NCBI GenBank assembly: GCA_021827805.1
Contig: JAKAUG010000347.1
Location: 1-6,089, forward strand
Length of the DNA: 6,089 nucleotides
DNA from: Bacillota bacterium
GTDB lineage: Bacteria > Bacillota > Sulfobacillia > RBS10-35 > JAJYVN01
Direction: 5' to 3'
Under the pieces are notes generated by a model that made no database searches, was not told the origin of the DNA, and saw only the letters and a list, made by a program, of their open reading frames with translations. A program made the position numbers and the translations under genes. Numbering within the stretch: the stretch's first letter is position 1; each line of letters starts with the position of its first letter. Shown here piece by piece: positions 1 through 5,840 of the stretch.

Positions 1-201
1 GGGCAGCACCACCACGTCTCCCGCCCGGAGGGCGAAGGCCCTGGCGTCCCAGAGCAGCGAGGCGTGTCCCACGACGACCGTGAGCAGACGGGGGAGCTCG
101 TGGGTGTGCTCCAGGCCGTCCTGCGGGCAGGGCACCGCCGACGTGCGCCGGGCGACGCGGCCGCGGCCCCCGGCAAGCCGCCAGCGCCCGCGCAGGCCCA
201 C
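1..201 (-). CDS. Partial cupin-domain protein, probably the N-terminus of an AraC-type regulator
   Basis: Read on the minus strand, this stretch encodes a cupin-like segment: HTHELPRLLTVVVG, then a strand ending in ALRAGDVVVLP at the window edge. An H-x-H-E motif followed by a short strand, a glycine and the AGDVVxxP turn is typical of the sugar- or ligand-sensing cupin domain of AraC/XylS regulators. The adjacent plus-strand AraC gene has a comparable HTHPFVELYEV segment. The C-terminal part, where a helix-turn-helix would lie, is beyond the left edge, so a plain cupin protein is equally possible. The start is uncertain. GTG at 199-201 has a GGGGG run about 8 nt upstream and puts 33 residues before the H-x-H motif, like the neighbour; GTG at 133-135 is an alternative without a clear ribosome-binding site. 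The gene is divergent from the AraC gene, suggesting a pair of local regulators. Confidence 0.5.
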   Translation of the reverse strand, partial: MGLRGRWRLAGGRGRVARRTSAVPCPQDGLEHTHELPRLLTVVVGHASLLWDARAFALRAGDVVVLP

Positions 202-616
202 GCGGCGAGCCCCCGCCAGCGTGCGGGCCCGCGCGGCGGGTCGATGCTGGCTCCGCGTGCCGGCCGTCCGGGCCTGGGAGGACGCGCCGTCCCTGGGACG
301 GGTCGCCCTCTCCAATTCCGCGCAGCCCACGCACCACTGGCAGGCGCAGCTTGCCTCTCCCAATGGGTGGCCCCCCTACGTCCGCGGCTTTCCAGGCACA
401 CAGCGCACAGGAACGCACTGGTCACCCGATTACGCCGTCCATGCGGGCGTTCCTGCCCGTTGTGCTGGCCCGGGGGCCCAAACCCCAACATCCCCTGTGC
501 CAGAAACGCGAAAAATTCTGCCTGATTCGGCAATGTCTCAACGCGCCTCCCGATGGCAGAATGGCGGGGCACGCGAGACATGCGCCGTTACCGCAACGGG
601 TCTTGGGGGTGCGGAC
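202..616. other. Non-coding divergent region between the cupin gene and the AraC gene
   Basis: About 415 nt lie between the two divergent starts. Open frames cross it in several phases, but their translations are rich in Arg, Pro and Ala and show no family features, as expected for random GC-rich sequence. A patch at about 500-540 is clearly richer in A and T than its surroundings and is the likeliest promoter area. On the minus strand there is a weak TTGAGA (541-536), 18 nt, AATTTT (517-512) arrangement. A 5-bp dyad, CCGTT-N5-AACGG (585-599), sits just before the AraC ribosome-binding site. Neither is strong enough to annotate firmly. Confidence 0.4.
605..610 (+). promoter_or_regulatory. Ribosome-binding site supporting the GTG start of the AraC gene
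   Basis: GGGGGT lies 6 nt before GTG 617. The alternative in-frame ATG at 533 has no purine-rich sequence before it, and GTG 683 has only a distant GGCGGGG. Confidence 0.45.
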
Positions 617-1552
617 GTGGGTCTGTGCGCAGGTTCGGCGCGGAGCGCGGCCCGGCGGCGCGGCGGGGTACCGGTCCGCGTCGTGCACCGCTGGCTGCCG
701 GTGGGAGAGCGGGAGGGCGTCCACACCCACCCCTTCGTGGAACTGTACGAGGTCCAGTCCGGCCGCGGCACGCTGATGGTCGGCGGCCGGCCGGGGGTGG
801 CGGCGGCCCAAACGGTTACCGTCGTGGCGCCCGGAGCCGAGCACGGCCTGGCCGCTGACGCGGGTTGGGCCTGTGGGGCGCGCCTCGTGCAGTTCGACGC
901 CCATCTGGTCGATGGCTGCCCCGAGGCGGCCGAGGCCCTGTCCGGCATCCTGCGCCTGGCCGGCTCTGGCCACGGCACCCTGACGCTGCGCGGGCCGGTG
1001 GGTCAGCGCACGCAGAGCCTGATCACCACGTTGGGGCACGCCGCGGCCGAGGGCGGGGGTGGAGCGCCAAGGGTCTGCGGCGAGGCCCTGGAGGAGCTCT
1101 GTGTCCGCCTGTGGCGCCAGTTCCGCGATGCGCGGGTGGGTCATCCCTCGCCGGGGGCGGGCGTGGCGGCGTCCGCCCAGCCGACCGATGGCGGACGGCC
1201 GCAGATCGAACAGGTCCTGGCGTACATCGACCACAACCTGGCCCGGCCCATCTCCCGCGAGGACCTGGCCCGGCAGGCCTCCTTCGCCCCCAGCTACTTC
1301 AGTTCGCTGTTCCGTGAGGCCACGGGGACCACGATTCCTGAATACATCAATGCCCGCCGGATCCGCCGGGCGCAGGAACTCCTGCGCGAGCCCCACACCC
1401 GCGTCTCGTCGGTCTGCTATGCCGTGGGTTTCCGCGATCTCAGCAACTTCAACCGCGTGTTCAAGCGCATCGTGGGGCAGACGCCCCGCGAGTACCGCAT
1501 GGCCCTGTTCGGAGAGGAAGAGGAAGCGGTCGCGCTCGGCGTCCGCGTCTGA
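617..1552 (+). CDS. AraC/XylS-family transcriptional regulator with N-terminal cupin domain
   Basis: Predicted 311-aa DNA-binding regulator. Residues about 18-90 form a cupin-like ligand domain with the H-x-H...E pattern (H36, H38, E42 in HTHPFVELYEV). A linker rich in Gly, Ala and Pro (about 150-195) leads to the C-terminal double helix-turn-helix at about 197-295. The first HTH is in ISREDLARQASFAPSYFSSL. The second carries the family signature AVGFRDLSNFNRVFKRIVG, followed by TPREYR. Proteins of this build usually sense a small molecule, often a sugar, and activate nearby catabolic or transport genes; no such target is inside the window. GTG 617 is preferred for its ribosome-binding site and family-like length. 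ATG 533 would give 339 aa and GTG 683 would give 289 aa. The much longer upstream frame lacks domain features and is not coding. The gene is divergent from a second cupin protein and convergent with the next gene. Confidence 0.9.
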   Translation: MGLCAGSARSAARRRGGVPVRVVHRWLPVGEREGVHTHPFVELYEVQSGRGTLMVGGRPGVAAAQTVTVVAPGAEHGLAADAGWACGARLVQFDAHLVDGCPEAAEALSGILRLAGSGHGTLTLRGPVGQRTQSLITTLGHAAAEGGGGAPRVCGEALEELCVRLWRQFRDARVGHPSPGAGVAASAQPTDGGRPQIEQVLAYIDHNLARPISREDLARQASFAPSYFSSLFREATGTTIPEYINARRIRRAQELLREPHTRVSSVCYAVGFRDLSNFNRVFKRIVGQTPREYRMALFGEEEEAVALGVRV

Positions 1553-1652
1553 GGGCGAGCCGACGCACGGGCACTCCCCGCATTCCCGAGAAGACAGCGG
1601 CGTCGGGCGCTCGGACCGACGGGACGCACGCGGGTGCCCCCGGCGCCGAGGG

Positions 1653-1686
1653 GGTGCGGCGGGCCTTCCCCAAGGCCCGCCGCACC
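1653..1686. terminator. Perfect 15-bp hairpin between converging genes, probable bidirectional terminator
   Basis: The arms at 1653-1667 and 1672-1686 are exact reverse complements of 15 bp with a CCCC loop. The element lies about 100 nt after the AraC stop and 20 nt after the stop of the minus-strand gene at 1707. There is no run of T on either side, so it may work as a GC-rich U-less terminator, a 3' end stabiliser, or a barrier used with Rho. A smaller hairpin, CGTCGG...CCGACG (1601-1621), precedes it. Confidence 0.7.
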
Positions 1687-1706
1687 GACCCTGCCGGATG
1701 GCGGAG

Positions 1707-2420
1707 CTAGGCGGGTGTGGGCGCCAGCGCCGGTTCGAGCGCGTGCTCGGCGGCCAGTTCCACGAGGGCGCTCCGCAGGGCCTGCAGGTCCTCGATGGCC
1801 GAACTGGCAGCGTCCGGTCCCAACTCCGCGAAGCGGTCCAGGAGCGCGGTGGGGCTGTCGGCGGCCAGACGCAGCGCCCCGCCGAGCGCACCGGACTGCA
1901 GCGCGGTCTCGACGGCGTCGTGGGCCAGCCCCGGCGGCAGCGCACCGACCAGTTCGCGGATCGTGGGGACCAGGTTCAGCACGACCACCATGGCCAGCTT
2001 GGCCAGGCGCTCCTGGTTGGCGGGCCACCCACTTTCAAACTCCACCGTGTCCAGCAACAGGTCCACATCGCCCCAACCCGCCGCCACGCGCGCCCATGCC
2101 CTGGCCACCGGACCCTCCAACGCCGTGCCCCCCTCCACCGTGCCGGCGCCCGCCGGCGCCGTCTCGCTGCGCACCTGCTCCCGGGCGCGCTGCTGGTAGT
2201 GCCGCCGCGCGCTCTCCGGATCGGGGTCCAGCCGATCCGGGAGGATCCAGCTGGAGCGGCCGACCACGGTGCGCAGCGAGGAGTCGACCACCCTGAGACG
2301 CACCCTGCTCCAGTCTGACGTGTACTGGATGACCTCGCCCCGGGCCAGCGCCGCCTGCTCCGTCATGTCGTCCCAAAGGACAAAGTAGAACTCCTGGCCG
2401 AGCCGGACCTCGCGGTGCAA
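1707..2420 (-). CDS. Hypothetical protein, 237 aa, family not recognised
   Basis: I do not recognise this protein. It starts at TTG 2420-2418, chosen because GGGGGGAG lies 6 nt upstream; the next in-frame ATG (2366-2364) has no comparable site. The first 65 or so residues look like a small beta-rich domain, with aromatic segments such as [23 protein letters not shown] and [11 protein letters not shown] charged stretch rich in Arg and Gln follows (about 70-90). The remainder is largely helical and rich in Ala, Leu and Glu, with one hydrophobic helix ([19 protein letters not shown]) that looks amphipathic or buried rather than a clear membrane anchor. There is no signal peptide, Cys cluster or nucleotide-binding motif. 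High third-position GC and an even domain-like composition support real coding. It is downstream of the MerR-type gene on the same strand, 265 nt away, so the two could be linked. The function is unknown. Confidence 0.75.
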   Translation of the reverse strand: MHREVRLGQEFYFVLWDDMTEQAALARGEVIQYTSDWSRVRLRVVDSSLRTVVGRSSWILPDRLDPDPESARRHYQQRAREQVRSETAPAGAGTVEGGTALEGPVARAWARVAAGWGDVDLLLDTVEFESGWPANQERLAKLAMVVVLNLVPTIRELVGALPPGLAHDAVETALQSGALGGALRLAADSPTALLDRFAELGPDAASSAIEDLQALRSALVELAAEHALEPALAPTPA

Positions 2421-2426
2421 CGTGTT

Positions 2427-2434
2427 CTCCCCCC
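2427..2434 (-). promoter_or_regulatory. Ribosome-binding site deciding a TTG start
   Basis: On the minus strand GGGGGGAG ends 6 nt before TTG 2420-2418. This site is the reason for choosing the TTG over the internal ATG at 2366. Confidence 0.6.
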
Positions 2435-2595
2435 GCCGGCGCCGTCGGGCCTGTCGTCCCGGCGCAGCTTACCCCGATACGCCCCAGCTTCGTCGGCTCC
2501 TGCCTGCCGGGCGCCTCTGGGGCCGCCGCGATCTCCGCGGGTGTGGATGGCGGTCAGGGAGAACGGGTCCGCACGGGACGACGGGCTCAGGAGCT

Positions 2596-2624
2596 GGGGC
2601 CGCCGCGCACCGCGAGGCGGCCCC
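2596..2624 (-). terminator. Hairpin downstream of the MerR-type gene
   Basis: GGGGCCGCC (2596-2604) and GGCGGCCCC (2616-2624) are perfect 9-bp arms around an 11-nt loop, about 60 nt after the MerR stop in the 265-nt gap before the 237-aa gene. There is no T tract after it on the minus strand, so termination is possible rather than shown. I found no convincing promoter or small gene in the rest of the 2421-2685 gap. Confidence 0.4.
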
Positions 2625-2685
2625 GGTGTCCCCTGCCCGGCGGCGGCGCAGCGCGGCCCTGCCGTGCCTCGGGCCAGCGGTGCCC

Positions 2686-2931
2686 TCAGTGCCAGGTGGA
2701 CCCCAGGGCCGCGGCGGCCTGGGGGAGGGAGAGCCCGGTGCGCAGCAGCGCCGCGAGGGTTCGCAGCCGCTCCACCTGGGCCTGGCTGTACAGACGATGC
2801 CCACCTGGGCTGCGCGCGGGTACGACGAGGCCGTGCTGATCGTAGTAGCGGAGCTGGCGGGCACTGAATCCGGTCGCGCGGCACACCTGGGCCATGCGCA
2901 TGTGGTCACCGGAGGAAAGGGCTCCTGCCAC
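2686..2931 (-). CDS. Minimal MerR-family DNA-binding protein, GlnR/TnrA-like, 81 aa
   Basis: A short transcriptional regulator made almost only of the MerR winged-helix domain. The helix-turn-helix lies at about residues 13-32 ([20 protein letters not shown]), followed by HGLVVPARS, the wing residues GGHRLYS (43-49), and a helix through [20 protein letters not shown]. The SARQxRYY...GL..PARS pattern resembles the N-terminal domain of GlnR/TnrA, as I remember it, more than metal-sensing MerR proteins. There is no long dimerisation coiled coil, effector domain or metal-binding cysteine. The chain stops right after the domain, so the C-terminal tail through which GlnR and TnrA respond to glutamine synthetase is absent. 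GTG 2931-2929 is chosen as the start because a perfect AGGAGGT lies 7 nt upstream; the inner ATGs at 2901 and 2895 have none. The gene is divergent from rpsO and shares a 220-nt region with it that contains a dyad. Its target is unknown; autoregulation is likely by analogy. Confidence 0.85.
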   Translation of the reverse strand: MAGALSSGDHMRMAQVCRATGFSARQLRYYDQHGLVVPARSPGGHRLYSQAQVERLRTLAALLRTGLSLPQAAAALGSTWH

Positions 2932-2938
2932 CGCCGGC

Positions 2939-2945
2939 ACCTCCT
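2939..2945 (-). promoter_or_regulatory. Consensus Shine-Dalgarno deciding the MerR GTG start
   Basis: AGGAGGT on the minus strand ends 7 nt before GTG 2931-2929. It is the strongest ribosome-binding site in the window and extends the protein 10 residues beyond the first ATG. Confidence 0.75.
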
Positions 2946-2971
2946 GGCTCACGTTGACCCAGGCTATGCCC

Positions 2972-2994
2972 GCGCGGGACCAGGCGTCCCGCGC
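2972..2994. repeat. 23-bp perfect dyad, candidate operator
   Basis: GCGCGGGAC (2972-2980), spacer CAGGC, then GTCCCGCGC (2986-2994). The 9-bp arms are exact. It sits directly against the rpsO -35 hexamer and 27 bp upstream of the MerR ribosome-binding site. It could be an operator for the MerR protein, or a hairpin in the MerR transcript leader. It does not resemble the GlnR/TnrA consensus (TGTNA-N7-TNACA). Confidence 0.5.
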
Positions 2995-2996
2995 AT

Positions 2997-3025
2997 TTGC
3001 CCGGCAGATGGGGGTATGGTACAGT
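2997..3025 (+). promoter_or_regulatory. SigA-type extended -10 promoter for rpsO
   Basis: The -35 is TTGCCC (2997-3002), followed by a 17-nt spacer and the -10 TACAGT (3020-3025). TGG immediately before the -10 provides an extended -10 TGn element. The spacing is optimal, and each hexamer matches the consensus at 4 of 6 positions. Transcription should begin near 3032, leaving a leader of about 120 nt before rpsO. Confidence 0.7.
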
Positions 3026-3031
3026 GGCCCC

Positions 3032-3150
3032 GCTGCGCCAAGGCGCAGCCGACGGCAGGCCGGGCGAGCAGGCGCGAACGAGCCCACGCCCTTCTCGGCC
3101 CGGTGCGGCGCAAGCCGCGTCTGGTACTGCCACGTACGGGAGGGCCGCGG
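3032..3150 (+). promoter_or_regulatory. Structured 5' leader of rpsO, candidate S15 autoregulatory RNA
   Basis: Three helices can be drawn. A 5' hairpin pairs GCTGCGCC (3032-3039) with GGCGCAGC (3042-3049). A longer stem pairs CCGGGC (3060-3065) with GCCCGG (3098-3103) and continues as GAG/CTC across a bulged G. A third hairpin is GCGGC-GCAA-GCCGC (3105-3118), with a GNRA loop and possible flanking G-U pairs. The ribosome-binding site GGGAGGG (3138-3144) follows, 6 nt before the ATG. S15 of several bacteria represses its own mRNA by binding structured leaders that mimic its 16S rRNA site; assigning that role here is inference. Confidence 0.45.
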
Positions 3151-3423
3151 ATGGCGCTGGAAGGCTCCAAGAAGCAGGAGATCGTTGCCTCCTTCGGTCG
3201 CAATACTCAGGACACCGGTTCCGCCGAGGTGCAGATCGCGCTGCTGAGCGAGCGCATCGCCCAACTCACCGGCCACCTGCGGGTGCACGCCAAGGACCAC
3301 CACAGCCGACGAGGTCTGTACAAGATGGTCGGGCAGAGGCGCAGGTTGATGAACTATCTGCGCAAGCACAACGTGGCCAAGTTCCGTGAGGTGAGCGAGC
3401 GCCTGGGTATCCGGACGAGGTAG
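3151..3423 (+). CDS. rpsO: 30S ribosomal protein S15
   Basis: Encodes a 90-aa protein, matching the usual length of about 89. S15 is an early-binding small-subunit protein that grips the junction of helices 20-22 in the central domain of 16S rRNA. The family landmarks are all present: [18 protein letters not shown] near the N-terminus, the helix [20 protein letters not shown], then [18 protein letters not shown], ending in a basic GIRTR. The conserved DHHSRRGL segment contacts rRNA. The start is ATG with GGGAGGG 6 nt upstream; a longer upstream frame reaching back to 2422 is shadow sequence crossing the promoter and leader. It is the first gene of the rpsO-pnp block, with its own promoter and leader, and its stop codon overlaps a terminator. 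Confidence 0.98.
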   Translation: MALEGSKKQEIVASFGRNTQDTGSAEVQIALLSERIAQLTGHLRVHAKDHHSRRGLYKMVGQRRRLMNYLRKHNVAKFREVSERLGIRTR

Positions 3424-3449
3424 GGCGGCTTGGCCGCCCTTCTTCGTTT
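3422..3449 (+). terminator. Intrinsic terminator between rpsO and pnp
   Basis: AGGGCGGC (3422-3429) and GCCGCCCT (3433-3440) form an 8-bp stem with a TTG loop, followed by the T-rich TTCTTCGTTT. The stem includes the last two bases of the rpsO stop codon. No clear promoter is visible between it and pnp, so it is probably leaky and sets the S15-to-PNPase ratio, as the rpsO terminator does in E. coli. Confidence 0.8.
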
Positions 3450-3482
3450 GCGCAGCCGTCCAGGGACACGTGGAAGTGGAGC

Positions 3483-3491
3483 GGGGGAGAG
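3483..3491 (+). promoter_or_regulatory. Ribosome-binding site deciding the pnp start
   Basis: GGGGGAGAG ends 8 nt before ATG 3500. It rules out the upstream in-frame ATG at 3470, whose coding would run across the site itself. Confidence 0.7.
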
Positions 3492-3499
3492 AAAAAAGC

Positions 3500-5764
3500 A
3501 TGGATCAAGAAACGGATGCGATGGAGATCACCAGCCCCGGTGTGGGCGGCAAGCGCGTCTTTCGGACCGAACTGGCGGGGCGGCCCCTGGTGGCGGAGAT
3601 CGGGCATGTCGCCAAGCAGGCCAACGGTGCGGTGCTGTTGCGCTATGGCGAGACGGTGATGCTGGTGACGGCCACGGCCACCTCCAGCCCGCGCCCCGAT
3701 GTGGACTTCTTCCCACTGCGGACGGATTACGAGGAGCGGCAGTATGCCGCCGGGCGCATTCCTGGTTCGTTCTTCCGGCGCGAGGGCAGGCCGAGCGAGC
3801 GGGCCACCCTGACCGCGCGCCTCATCGACCGTCCGATCCGGCCGCTGTTCCCGGACGGTTTCCGCAACGACGTGCAGGTGGTGGCCACGGTCCTGTCCTA
3901 CGACGGGGAGAGCGCCCCGGACGTCACGGGCATGATCGGCGCCTCCATCGCCCTCTCCATCTCGGACATCCCCTGGGCCGGGCCCACGGGTGCGGTCATG
4001 GTGGGCCTCGTCGGTGGGGAACTGGTCATCAACCCCGGGCCGGCGGAGCTGGACGCATCCGCGCTGGAGCTGGTGGTGGCCGGGACCGATGAGGCGATTC
4101 TCATGGTCGAGGCCGGCGCCGACGAGGTTCCAGAGGCCAGGATCATCGATGCCCTGGAGTACGGCCGTGCGGAGATCCGCCGCCTGTGCGCCTGGCAGCG
4201 GGAGATCGTCGCGGCGGTGGGCCGTCCCAAGATGGCGGTGCAGCTCCCCCCCCACAGCGCCGAGCTGGAGACGTTCGTGCGGCAGACTGCGGCGCCCAGG
4301 CTCCGCGAAGTGGTGCTCAACCCGAACAAGCTCGCCCGCGAGCGCGCCGTGGCGCAGGCCATGGACGAGGTGACCGCCCAGGCGCTGGAGCGCTTTCCCG
4401 AGGGCTCCGCGCAGATCGCCGAGACGCTCCACGAGGTGGAGAAGGCGGAGACGCGGGCGATGATCCTGGAGCGGGGCGTGCGCCCGGACGGTCGGGCCCT
4501 GGACGAAATCCGGCCCATCTGGTGCGACGTGGGCTTTCTGCCGCGCGCCCACGGTTCCGGCCTGTTCACGCGCGGACAGACCCAGGTGTGCAGCGTGGCG
4601 GCGCTGGGGCCCATCAGCAACCGGCAGATGATCGACTCCATCGGCGAGCGCAGCGACACCAAGCGCTACCTGCACCACTACAACTTTCCCCCGTACAGCA
4701 CGGGTGAGGTGCGCCCCATGCGCAGCCCCGGGCGCCGGGAGATCGGGCATGGGGCCCTGGCGGAACGGGCCCTGGTGCGGATGGTGCCGGACGAGGGCAC
4801 CTTCCCCTACGCGATCCGCATCGTCTCGGAGGTCATCGAGAGCAACGGCTCGACCTCGATGGCCTCGGTCTGCGGCAGCACCCTGGCCCTGATGGACGCG
4901 GGTGTGCCCATCCGCCGCCCGGTGGCCGGCATCGCCATGGGCCTGATCACGGAGGACGGCAGGACCACGCAGGGCAAACCGGCCATCCTCTCCGACATCC
5001 AGGGCGTGGAGGATCACCTTGGGGACATGGACTTCAAGGTGGCCGGCACCTCCCAGGGCGTGACGGCGATCCAGATGGACATCAAGATCTCCGGGGTGGA
5101 CGCCGACCTGTTGGCGCGGGCCCTGGAGCAGGCCCGCAAGGGCCGCATGCACATCATGGCGCACATGCTGCGGGCCCTGCCCGCGGCGCGCACCGAACTC
5201 AGCCCGCACGCACCCCGCATCACCGTCGTGCAGATCGACCCGGAGAAGATCCGCGAGGTCATCGGGCCCGGGGGCAAGATGATCAACAAGATCATCGCCG
5301 AGACCGGGGCCGAGGTCGACGTGGAGGACGACGGCCGGGTCTTCATCGCCGCGCCCAACCGGGAGGCCGGGCGGCGCGCCGAGGAGTGGATCCGCAATCT
5401 GACGCGGGTGCCGCAACCGGGCGAGGTCTACGTCGGCAAGGTCGTCCGTCTCATGAACTTTGGGGCCTTCGTCGAGATCCTGCCCGGCAAGGACGGGCTG
5501 GTGCACATCAGCGAGTTGGCCCGCGAGCGCGTCCCCAGTGTGGAGGACGTGGTCGAGGTCGGCGACCAGGTGATCGTCAAGGTCACGGAGATCGACTCCC
5601 TGGGGCGCCTGAACCTCTCGCGGCGGGCCGCCCTGGAGACCGTCACCGACGCCGCCTCGCGCGAGCAGATTCAGCCCAAGGAACCGAGGGCGGCCACGGC
5701 CCCGCAGCAGCGGCCCGGCGGCCAAGGCAACGGACGCTCCGGCGGGGGACCGGGCCGGCGTTAG
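3500..5764 (+). CDS. pnp: Polyribonucleotide nucleotidyltransferase (PNPase)
   Basis: 754-aa phosphorolytic 3'-to-5' exoribonuclease, which releases nucleoside diphosphates and can add tails in reverse; it acts as a cytoplasmic trimer, often with a degradosome. The domains are in canonical order: first RNase PH domain (about 15-235, with [10 protein letters not shown] at 91-100 and [10 protein letters not shown]); helical linker (about 240-325); second, catalytic RNase PH domain (about 328-545, with [27 protein letters not shown] and [13 protein letters not shown]); KH domain with GPGG at 589-592; S1 domain (about 640-710, [20 protein letters not shown]). The catalytic aspartates equivalent to E. 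coli D486 and D492 are D505 and D511, so the enzyme should be active. There is a short N-terminal extension before the first strand and a basic tail of about 40 residues rich in Gly, Arg and Gln. It lies 76 nt after rpsO, behind a terminator, and is followed by an M16 peptidase gene as in Firmicutes. Confidence 0.98.
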   Translation: MDQETDAMEITSPGVGGKRVFRTELAGRPLVAEIGHVAKQANGAVLLRYGETVMLVTATATSSPRPDVDFFPLRTDYEERQYAAGRIPGSFFRREGRPSERATLTARLIDRPIRPLFPDGFRNDVQVVATVLSYDGESAPDVTGMIGASIALSISDIPWAGPTGAVMVGLVGGELVINPGPAELDASALELVVAGTDEAILMVEAGADEVPEARIIDALEYGRAEIRRLCAWQREIVAAVGRPKMAVQLPPHSAELETFVRQTAAPRLREVVLNPNKLARERAVAQAMDEVTAQALERFPEGSAQIAETLHEVEKAETRAMILERGVRPDGRALDEIRPIWCDVGFLPRAHGSGLFTRGQTQVCSVAALGPISNRQMIDSIGERSDTKRYLHHYNFPPYSTGEVRPMRSPGRREIGHGALAERALVRMVPDEGTFPYAIRIVSEVIESNGSTSMASVCGSTLALMDAGVPIRRPVAGIAMGLITEDGRTTQGKPAILSDIQGVEDHLGDMDFKVAGTSQGVTAIQMDIKISGVDADLLARALEQARKGRMHIMAHMLRALPAARTELSPHAPRITVVQIDPEKIREVIGPGGKMINKIIAETGAEVDVEDDGRVFIAAPNREAGRRAEEWIRNLTRVPQPGEVYVGKVVRLMNFGAFVEILPGKDGLVHISELARERVPSVEDVVEVGDQVIVKVTEIDSLGRLNLSRRAALETVTDAASREQIQPKEPRAATAPQQRPGGQGNGRSGGGPGRR

Positions 5765-5796
5765 GGCAGCTGGCAGGGCTGGACCCACGCATGCGG

Positions 5797-5834
5797 AACC
5801 CTCCCGGCGGGATGCGCGGCATCCGGGGAGGGTT
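5797..5834 (+). promoter_or_regulatory. Hairpin sequestering the M16 ribosome-binding site
   Basis: AACCCTCCC (5797-5805) pairs perfectly with GGGAGGGTT (5826-5834), and an inner helix GGATGC/GCATCC (5810-5815 with 5819-5824) closes a 3-nt loop. The right arm contains nearly all of the Shine-Dalgarno GGGGAGG (5825-5831) of the next gene, so folding would hide it. Only TTT follows the stem, so a translational switch or mRNA processing site is more likely than a strong terminator. Confidence 0.55.
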
Positions 5835-5840
5835 TCGCGT

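Noticed and set aside
512..541. Minus-strand promoter TTGAGA-N18-AATTTT in the A/T-richer patch
   Set aside because: The -10 match is only 3 of 6 and would leave a leader of over 300 nt before the cupin gene. Mentioned as possible but not annotated.
80..616. N-terminal extension of the AraC protein giving 490 aa
   Set aside because: The added residues are Arg/Pro/Ala-rich noise, make the protein far longer than the family, and have no ribosome-binding site at ATG 80.
422..1945. A 507-codon open frame on the minus strand across the AraC gene
   Set aside because: It overlaps the AraC gene and the terminator hairpin and has no family features; it is a GC-driven shadow.
2422..3150. N-terminal extension of rpsO to a 333-aa protein
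   Set aside because: It would cross the MerR gene, the promoter and the leader. S15 is complete from ATG 3151.
2932..3501. Long N-terminal extension of the MerR-type protein from upstream on the minus strand
   Set aside because: The extension is antisense to rpsO and unlike any MerR family N-terminus; a perfect Shine-Dalgarno marks GTG 2931.
5797..5834. Rho-independent terminator after pnp
   Set aside because: Only three T residues follow and the stem has an asymmetric internal loop. Overlap with the M16 ribosome-binding site favours a translational role, though partial termination cannot be excluded.
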